NCBI GenBank assembly: GCA_902773395.1
Contig: CACYEJ010000074.1
Span: forward strand, 1-9,998
Length of the DNA stretch: 9,998 bases
Source: an uncultured Ruminococcus sp.
GTDB lineage: Bacteria; Bacillota_A; Clostridia; Oscillospirales; Acutalibacteraceae
Direction: 5' to 3'
Numbering within the stretch: position 1 is the stretch's first letter; each line of letters begins with the position of its first letter. The notes below the pieces were generated by a model. The model saw nothing but the letters and a program-made list of their open reading frames with translations. It was not told the origin of the DNA and searched no databases. The translations under genes and the position numbers were made by a program. This document shows positions 1 through 4,102 of this stretch, piece after piece.

Positions 1-64
1 CGGGATTCGAACCCACGGGATGACGGAGTCAAAGTCCGTTGCCTTACCGCTTGGCGACAGCCCA
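1..64 (-). tRNA. tRNA-Gln (anticodon TTG), partial, cut by the left window edge
   Basis: Read on the minus strand from 64, this begins TGGGCTG, a usual tRNA-Gln acceptor 5' strand. A D-arm follows, then an anticodon arm whose stem halves ACGGA and TCCGT enclose the loop CTTTGAC, giving anticodon TTG. The T-arm with TTCGAAT comes next. The sequence stops inside the T-stem, so the 3' acceptor strand, the discriminator and any encoded CCA lie outside the window. It is the third tRNA of the cluster, and a terminator-like hairpin separates it from tRNA-Lys. Isotype is certain from the anticodon; only completeness is unknown. Confidence 0.95.
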
Positions 65-66
65 AT

Positions 67-99
67 AAAAAAAATAGCTGTTGTTATAAAACAGCTATT
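67..99 (-). terminator. Intrinsic-terminator-like hairpin between tRNA-Lys and tRNA-Gln
   Basis: On the minus strand a perfect 10-bp stem (AATAGCTGTT at 99-90 pairing with AACAGCTATT at 82-73) closes a 7-nt loop and runs directly into eight T residues (74-67). That is the form of a rho-independent terminator for transcripts coming from tRNA-His/Lys. The first stem base is also the final A of the encoded CCA of tRNA-Lys, so tRNA maturation and hairpin formation overlap by one base. tRNA-Gln starts only 2 nt after the T-run, so it must depend on read-through or on a promoter within tRNA-Lys. The stem is AT-rich (3 G-C pairs), so termination may be partial. Confidence 0.75.
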
Positions 100-174
100 G
101 GTGACCCATCGGGGATTCGAACCCCGGACACCTTGATTAAAAGTCAAGTGCTCTGCCAACTGAGCTAATGGATC
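99..174 (-). tRNA. tRNA-Lys (anticodon TTT), CCA encoded
   Basis: A complete cloverleaf is readable on the minus strand. Acceptor strands GATCCAT and ATGGGTC pair with one T-G wobble. The D-arm contains AGCTCAGTTGG. The anticodon stem CTTGA/TCAAG encloses CTTTTAA, so the anticodon is TTT. The T-loop is TTCGAAT. The discriminator is A (102) and CCA is encoded at 101-99. It lies 3 nt downstream of tRNA-His and is presumably co-transcribed with it. Confidence 0.97.
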
Positions 175-177
175 ATA

Positions 178-255
178 TGGGGTGGATAATCGGATTCGAA
201 CCGATGCTCTCTGGTGCCACAAACCAGCGCTTTAACCAGCTAAGCTATACCCACC
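178..255 (-). tRNA. tRNA-His (anticodon GTG), CCA and G-1 encoded
   Basis: On the minus strand the acceptor strands GTGGGTA and TATCCAC pair. The anticodon stem CTGGT/ACCAG encloses TTGTGGC, giving anticodon GTG. The T-arm carries TTCGAAT. The discriminator is C (181), which can pair with an encoded G at 255, the extra G-1 typical of bacterial tRNA-His. CCA is encoded at 180-178. It is the first gene after the tandem promoters, so the primary transcript leader would be about 30 nt from the proximal promoter or about 130 nt from the distal one. Confidence 0.97.
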
Positions 256-291
256 ATATTTATAAACAGCCATGAACTCGACTGCTTGTAT

Positions 292-320
292 ATTATATCA
301 TGTAGTCAGGAGTTTGTCAA
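292..320 (-). promoter_or_regulatory. Proximal tRNA promoter P1, full sigma-A consensus
   Basis: On the minus strand, TTGACA (320-315) and TATAAT (297-292) are both perfect and separated by exactly 17 bp. Immediately upstream (about 321-352) is a run of A-tracts and AT-rich sequence on this strand, as in UP elements of strong stable-RNA promoters. The predicted start is near 285, about 30 nt before tRNA-His. No coding gene intervenes, so it most likely drives the His-Lys(-Gln) tRNA transcript. Confidence 0.9.
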
Positions 321-391
321 GAACTTTTTTAAAATTTTTTTTTAATTTTTTTAAGCAGTTCCAGAGATTCCCACTGAACTCAGCGATTGTT

Positions 392-420
392 ATTATATCA
401 CACTAAGGAGCATTTGTCAA
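392..420 (-). promoter_or_regulatory. Distal tandem promoter P2, full sigma-A consensus
   Basis: On the minus strand, TTGACA (420-415) and TATAAT (397-392) are again perfect with a 17-bp spacer, exactly 100 bp upstream of P1. A-rich sequence at about 425-456 precedes the -35. The sequence around and downstream of the -10 resembles P1, including the shared TGATATAATA block and GAGTTCA followed by TGG in the early transcribed region. The predicted start is near 385. Tandem promoters are common in stable-RNA operons, and P2 would add to tRNA transcription unless it serves a short RNA of its own. Confidence 0.85.
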
Positions 421-449
421 CATAAATTTTTATTTTTTTATTCTCGCAT

Positions 450-495
450 AAAAAAAGCAATGTCATATTCTCATTTTAAAGGTTTATGACATTGC
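450..495 (-). terminator. Rho-independent terminator ending the lipoprotein-pdp transcript
   Basis: A perfect 11-bp inverted repeat (GCAATGTCATA at 495-485 read on the minus strand, with its complement at 467-457) flanks a 17-nt loop and is followed on the minus strand by seven T residues (456-450). There is no comparable T-run on the plus side, so it is unidirectional. It sits about 260 bp past the pdp stop codon and just before the -35 of P2, so it insulates the nucleoside genes from the tRNA promoters. Confidence 0.88.
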
Positions 496-752
496 CTGAA
501 TCTTTCATTTTGTTACAAAATTAGAACGCTGAGCTATAATCACAAGCATTAAGATTTAACACTTTTCTTTCTTAGACCGGCAATTCGCAAGCTCTTGCCT
601 GTTTTTGTTTTAACCGAAAGATTTTATTTAGAGATTGCTTTATTTATTGATATTTGCTCTATTATAGTTTATTTAGTTTCGCTGAGGGTAGTTTGTTTTT
701 CTACGCTAATTTGTTTCGTCAGCGACGGGGCTCTGCCCTCGACCCACAAACT
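496..752 (-). other. Untranslated trailer between pdp and its terminator, no gene found
   Basis: About 257 bp with no convincing open reading frame on either strand and no tRNA-like fold. It is AT-rich. On the minus strand just past the pdp stop it has a GC-rich patch with GGGC-AGA-GCCC (around 736-726), then GACGAAAC, and it ends near 690-680 with CTACCCTCAGCG. GTTTGT at the start and ACAAAC about 60 nt later could close a long irregular stem. A second small dyad (GGCAA/TTGCC, 599-579) lies mid-way. It may be a structured 3' UTR or the remains of a decayed gene; I cannot assign a function. Confidence 0.4.
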
Positions 753-2069
753 TTAATATGCTAGATCTTTTAGATTTTGAGTATAAATCAACTCCCCAAT
801 TTCCGGCTTATCCTTAGAAATACTCACCGCCGACAGGAACATTTTCTCAGCGCTCTCTAAGCTGCTTTCATCATTCGTGTACAAAGTCGCCAACACGCCG
901 CCCTCATTCACAAATTCGCCTGTCTTTTTTGCAAGGACAATTCCAGCGCTATAGTCTATTTCATCGTCCTTTTCTTCTCTGCCTGCGCCCAGTATCACGC
1001 TGGACTTGCCGATTCTCTCAGAGTCGAGCCTTAGAACATATCCGCTCTCCGCCGCCGTAATCTCACGGCTAAATCGCGCGGTTTCGAAAAGCGTTGTATC
1101 GTCGAGAACTCTCACGTCACCGCCCTGAGCAGCCACAATTTCTTTAAGCTTCAAAAATGCGCTGCCGTCCTCGATAGCGTCTGCGGCAAGTTTGCGGCAA
1201 TTATCGAGATTTCCGCCGCCGACAAGACTGAGCATATTCGCCGCAAGCTCCACGCTCACTTCGTACAAATCGCCCCTCTGCTCACTTCGAAGAACTCTCA
1301 CCGCCTCGATTACTTCTAAGCTGTTGCCGATATTATTCCCCAGCGGAATATCCATATTCGTAAGCACCGCCGCAACCTTTCTTCCGCAAGCCGTTCCGAT
1401 ACTCACCATTTGACGGGCAAGCAGCTTTGCGTCTTGAAGATTCTTCATAAATGCGCCGCTGCCAACCTTGACATCAAGCACAATACAATCGCTGCCCGAA
1501 GCAATTTTCTTGCTCATAATGCTTGAAGCGATTAGGGGAATACTGCTCACCGTAGCGGTCACGTCACGCAAAGCATACAGCTTTTTATCAGCCGGAGCCA
1601 AGTTTCCGCTCTGCCCTATCATAGCGGCGCCAATTTTATTGACATTTTCGAAGAACTGCTGCGGAGAAAGCACCGTGCGAAATCCGGGGATTGATTCCAA
1701 TTTATCGACTGTACCGCCGGTATGCCCCAAGCCTCTGCCGCTCATTTTTGCAACCCTGCCTCCGAGCGCCGCCACAACAGGCACGACAATCAAAGTTGTT
1801 TTGTCGCCCACGCCGCCCGTGGAATGTTTGTCAACCGTCAAGCCGTCTATCTCCGAAAGGTCTGCAAAATCTCCGGAATTCGCCATTGCAATTGTGAGAT
1901 CTGATGTTTCCCTGTCGCTCATGCCGTTTAAGTAAATCGCCATAAGCAGGGCTGAGCTTTGATAATCGGGTATTGCGCCGCTTGTCACGCCCTCGATGAA
2001 AAATTCTATCTCCTCTTTTGTAAGCTCCAAGCCGTCACGCTTTTTTTCGATAATATCGTAGATTCTCAT
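753..2069 (-). CDS. pdp: Pyrimidine-nucleoside phosphorylase
   Basis: Cytoplasmic salvage enzyme that splits uridine, deoxyuridine and thymidine with phosphate into the base and (deoxy)ribose-1-phosphate. The 438-residue product matches the family length (about 433-440). Visible signatures are the phosphate-binding segment KHSTGGVGDKT (81-91), the family motif SGRGLGHTGGT (110-120) followed by DKLESIPGF, and R168, S183 and K187 at the nucleobase-binding positions known from E. coli DeoA (R171, S186, K190). A PYNP C-terminal domain spans about 340-420. K108 sits where thymidine-specific enzymes have Met (M111 in E. coli), which favours the broad-specificity Pdp type over strict thymidine phosphorylase. 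I take the ATG at 2069 because GAGGTGA lies 5 nt upstream and the protein then begins MRIYDIIEKKRDG, like its homologues; an in-frame extension to 2150 would overlap the lipoprotein gene. It is the second gene of a pair, 13 bp after the lipoprotein stop. Confidence 0.95.
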   Translation of the reverse strand: MRIYDIIEKKRDGLELTKEEIEFFIEGVTSGAIPDYQSSALLMAIYLNGMSDRETSDLTIAMANSGDFADLSEIDGLTVDKHSTGGVGDKTTLIVVPVVAALGGRVAKMSGRGLGHTGGTVDKLESIPGFRTVLSPQQFFENVNKIGAAMIGQSGNLAPADKKLYALRDVTATVSSIPLIASSIMSKKIASGSDCIVLDVKVGSGAFMKNLQDAKLLARQMVSIGTACGRKVAAVLTNMDIPLGNNIGNSLEVIEAVRVLRSEQRGDLYEVSVELAANMLSLVGGGNLDNCRKLAADAIEDGSAFLKLKEIVAAQGGDVRVLDDTTLFETARFSREITAAESGYVLRLDSERIGKSSVILGAGREEKDDEIDYSAGIVLAKKTGEFVNEGGVLATLYTNDESSLESAEKMFLSAVSISKDKPEIGELIYTQNLKDLAY

Positions 2070-2074
2070 GCAGC

Positions 2075-2081
2075 TCACCTC
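2075..2081 (-). promoter_or_regulatory. Shine-Dalgarno site that sets the pdp start
   Basis: On the minus strand GAGGTGA sits 5 nt before the ATG at 2069 and directly follows the TAA of the lipoprotein gene (2085-2083), separated by one A. This close arrangement points to translational coupling in a bicistronic mRNA and supports the shorter pdp start. Confidence 0.85.
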
Positions 2082-2082
2082 T

Positions 2083-3195
2083 TTATTCAAATTCGCTGTA
2101 AACAACCGCCGCAATAGGTGGGATTTCGTTAGTGGTATCGAGTATCTCAACCTCGCCGCTGATTATTTTATCTCTGATATCCTCATAATCGGCAGAGGTA
2201 ATATTTTTAAATTTCCAAAGCGTTTTGTCCGTAGGCATCTCGATACACTCGCTGTCTAGTCCGAGATTGAGGTTTTGGTTCTCTTCATCTCCGAGCCAGT
2301 TCAAATCAGTATCAAAGCCGGACTTGATAGCGCAATCAACAGCCTTGATAGTATCATATTTTACATATCCCAAAGAAACATTTTCCGTACCGCCATAGAC
2401 ATTCTCGCCGCAAATCAGCTTTTTCTTTGCGGATTTTGCAGACTGAGCCGCGCCCTTTGAGATATTTTCCGTACAGGTAAAAATCACCTCAACGCCGCTG
2501 TCGTAGAATTTTTTAGACATTGACTTTGCTTTGCCGGCGTTGTCGTCAATGAACTCATAGACAATACGGACGTCATGCAGCCGAAGCTTCTGAGCAGCGT
2601 CGTCCGCACCCTGAACCATACCGTAAAGATATCTGCGGTTTCGTTCGTTGTCCGCATTGCCGATAAAGCCAAGCGACTGATAGCCGTCGGTAACAGCGAG
2701 ATATCCGGCAAGATAACCGGCTTGCTCCTCACGGAATTTTACGCAATGGACATTCTCCGCAAACAGCTCGTCGGACTGAGCGTCAATCAGCAAAAAATTC
2801 GTATCGTGATAGACGTCCTGCAAACGAAGCGCCACATCTGTATAGCTTGCGTCGGGCAAAATGATAATCTGTGCATCGTGTTCGACTGCCTGTTTGACAA
2901 GCTCCTCGGCGGTATCGCTGTCGGATTCGGAATAGCAGTGATAGGTTTTGCAGTTGGTGTCACCATAGGCGATGACAGATTTCCACAAACTGAGATTCCC
3001 CTCTGTTTCGATTCCGGTTGAGTCGGTAATAAGGGCGATGTCATATTTTTTGTCGTCATTATTCGGGATATCGTAGGTGTCGATTATTTCCTCATTCTCG
3101 TAGGAAGATGCAGATTCTGGTTTTCCGGACAATGAGCAGGCACTTAACCACAGCGCCGCCAAAAGAGAAATAATAATCAATGCTGCTTTTTTCAT
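2083..3195 (-). CDS. BMP/PnrA-family nucleoside-binding lipoprotein (ABC substrate-binding type)
   Basis: A 370-residue predicted lipoprotein. MKKAALIIIS opens a hydrophobic signal with lipobox LSAC, so C20 would be lipidated. An acidic, Ser-rich linker (about 21-50) precedes a two-lobe periplasmic-binding fold. The clearest family mark is FREEQAGYLAGYLA (154-167), the core motif of the basic membrane protein family that includes PnrA/TmpC nucleoside receptors. GFIGN (176-180) and VIFTCTENISKG (237-248) fit the same fold. The usual N-terminal DxGxxDDxSFN segment is here ITDSTGIETEGN (56-67), lacking the DD and the aromatic, and the usual GVDSDQ-like segment is CGENVYGG (262-269), so the ligand is uncertain. 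GGAGG lies 11 nt before the ATG. The next gene, pdp, makes pyrimidine nucleosides the likely ligand (inference). No ATPase or permease gene lies beside it in this window, so partners must be encoded elsewhere or it acts as a sensor. Confidence 0.85.
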   Translation of the reverse strand: MKKAALIIISLLAALWLSACSLSGKPESASSYENEEIIDTYDIPNNDDKKYDIALITDSTGIETEGNLSLWKSVIAYGDTNCKTYHCYSESDSDTAEELVKQAVEHDAQIIILPDASYTDVALRLQDVYHDTNFLLIDAQSDELFAENVHCVKFREEQAGYLAGYLAVTDGYQSLGFIGNADNERNRRYLYGMVQGADDAAQKLRLHDVRIVYEFIDDNAGKAKSMSKKFYDSGVEVIFTCTENISKGAAQSAKSAKKKLICGENVYGGTENVSLGYVKYDTIKAVDCAIKSGFDTDLNWLGDEENQNLNLGLDSECIEMPTDKTLWKFKNITSADYEDIRDKIISGEVEILDTTNEIPPIAAVVYSEFE

Positions 3196-3250
3196 TATAT
3201 ATGATTCCTCCGGATAGTTTCCTTAATTTATTTTGCTGTTAAAATATTTT

Positions 3251-3279
3251 ATTATATAAAGGTATTATTTTCTTTTTAA
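3251..3279 (-). promoter_or_regulatory. Candidate promoter for the lipoprotein-pdp unit
   Basis: On the minus strand a perfect TATAAT (3256-3251) lies 17 bp after TTAAAA (3279-3274), a 4-of-6 match to the -35 consensus. The -35 falls inside the last codons of alkD and the start would be near 3244, giving a leader of about 48 nt that includes the GGAGG. The region is very AT-rich, so chance is possible. No terminator is visible after alkD, so read-through is an alternative or added source. Confidence 0.4.
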
Positions 3280-3951
3280 AGTTTTCAAATAAGCTTTCTG
3301 TTCAGGTGTGATTCTCCTGCTTTCAACCGCCTTTTGAACAGCCTTGTTATGCGTCCAGACATCGAGCTTATTTTCTTTGATATACGGCAGCACCTCATCA
3401 TAATGCTTAGCTAATGCAGCTGCAAAATACCAAGCTGTCATCATATTGACGTAATATTCATCAGAACGAATTGACGCCGCCATGTCGGGATAGTCAAGCT
3501 TAAAATCCTCATCTAAATAGTGAGTCATCAACATACCCACGGCAAATCGAACGGTATAAACCTCGCTGCTTTTGAGCCACTGTTCGATATATTTAATAAG
3601 CTCCTCTTTGTTCTTCTTAAAGCTCTTTGGTGACATCTGGTCGCACGTTGCCCAGTTATCTACAAAGGGAAGAAACCGGCACACCTCAAAAACACTTCTG
3701 TCAAAATCATTTATCTGCGAAATTATAAAAGCATGAAGCTGATTCTCTTCAAAATACTTGTGCGGCAGCTCATTTAAAAATTCACTAATATCATTTTTCT
3801 TTGCGTAATTTTTGGCAAGAGTTCTGAGTATTGGAGTTCTCACACCGATAATACTTTCTTTTTCAATATTTGGGATAAGCTTGCTTTGAAAATCACGGTA
3901 TTGGGTGTCCTGCGACTCAAATAAAGACTGAACTATTTCCTCTTTAATCAT
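3265..3951 (-). CDS. alkD: AlkD-family DNA alkylation repair protein (HEAT-like DNA glycosylase)
   Basis: The 228-residue product matches the AlkD family (about 225-240 residues), whose members excise 3- and 7-alkylpurines from DNA without flipping the base, using a superhelix of HEAT-like repeats. The sequence is alpha-helical throughout. Conserved landmarks are VDNWATCD (97-104), VRFAVGMLM (134-142), NMMTAWYFA (169-177) and QKAVESRRI (206-214). W100, D104, R135 and W174 fall where Bacillus cereus AlkD has W109, D113, R148 and W187, so the catalytic cleft looks intact (alignment by eye). The start ATG at 3951 has a G-rich GGGGG about 9 nt upstream in place of a classic AGGAGG. It lies between the giant surface protein gene and the lipoprotein gene; no functional link to either is evident. 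It may share a transcript with the downstream genes since no terminator follows it. Confidence 0.88.
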   Translation of the reverse strand: MIKEEIVQSLFESQDTQYRDFQSKLIPNIEKESIIGVRTPILRTLAKNYAKKNDISEFLNELPHKYFEENQLHAFIISQINDFDRSVFEVCRFLPFVDNWATCDQMSPKSFKKNKEELIKYIEQWLKSSEVYTVRFAVGMLMTHYLDEDFKLDYPDMAASIRSDEYYVNMMTAWYFAAALAKHYDEVLPYIKENKLDVWTHNKAVQKAVESRRITPEQKAYLKTLKRK

Positions 3952-3983
3952 AAATACTTACCCCCGATAAAGTTTATGAAAAC

Positions 3984-4060
3984 GCAAAATTTAGAAAGTG
4001 GAAAGTGGAATTGCACAAATAAAAAATATCTGCCCACCACTAACCACTATCCAAAATTGC
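3984..4060. repeat. Imperfect inverted repeat built of 7-bp units
   Basis: The left arm (3984-4008) contains two head-to-tail GAAAGTG units; the right arm (4037-4060) contains CCACTAA and CCACTAT. The two arms are roughly complementary over about 24 bp with one or two gaps and several mismatches, around a 28-nt AT-rich centre. A transcript of either strand could form a long bulged hairpin. It lies between the giant gene and alkD, with no terminator-type T-run directly after the stem. It may act as a weak terminator, an mRNA 3' stabiliser or a dispersed intergenic element. Confidence 0.6.
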
Positions 4061-4102
4061 TTACTGCGCATTACGAATTACGCATTGCGCATTACGCTTT
4101 CT
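4061..4102. repeat. Heptameric tandem repeat overlapping the stop codon of the giant gene
   Basis: Six consecutive 7-mers can be read on the plus strand: TTACTGC, GCATTAC, GAATTAC, GCATTGC, GCATTAC, GCTTTCT, with consensus near GCATTAC. The last two include the stop codon (4094-4092) and final codons of the large gene. On the minus strand TAA occurs at 4094, 4080, 4073 and 4063 (first base), covering all three reading frames within 34 bp. Short heptamer repeats of this general form are known as intergenic elements in several bacteria, for example cyanobacterial STRR sequences; kinship here is not established. Confidence 0.75.

Noticed and set aside
535..540. Plus-strand TATAAT as a promoter reading into the pdp region
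   Set aside because: The best -35 candidate (TTGTTA) matches poorly and is 19 bp away, and no gene follows on that strand.
579..610. Plus-strand terminator with GGCAA/TTGCC stem and T-rich tail
   Set aside because: The stem is only 5 bp, the T-run is broken by G, and there is no plus-strand transcript to end.
661..666. Minus-strand TATAAT in the pdp trailer as a promoter for a small RNA
   Set aside because: No sequence near the -35 consensus is present at 15 to 18 bp spacing, and there is no extended -10.
1192..1935. Plus-strand reading frames opposite the phosphorylase gene
   Set aside because: They are antisense to a well-conserved enzyme, have no recognisable domains, and lack convincing ribosome-binding sites or promoters.
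2070..2150. N-terminal extension of the phosphorylase to an upstream ATG at 2150
   Set aside because: It adds 27 residues unlike any phosphorylase N-terminus, overlaps the lipoprotein gene, and bypasses the strong GAGGTGA site that sits 5 nt before the ATG at 2069.
3984..4102. CRISPR-like array
   Set aside because: The repeat unit is 7 bp with no spacers, so it is a tandem short repeat, not direct repeats with unique spacers.
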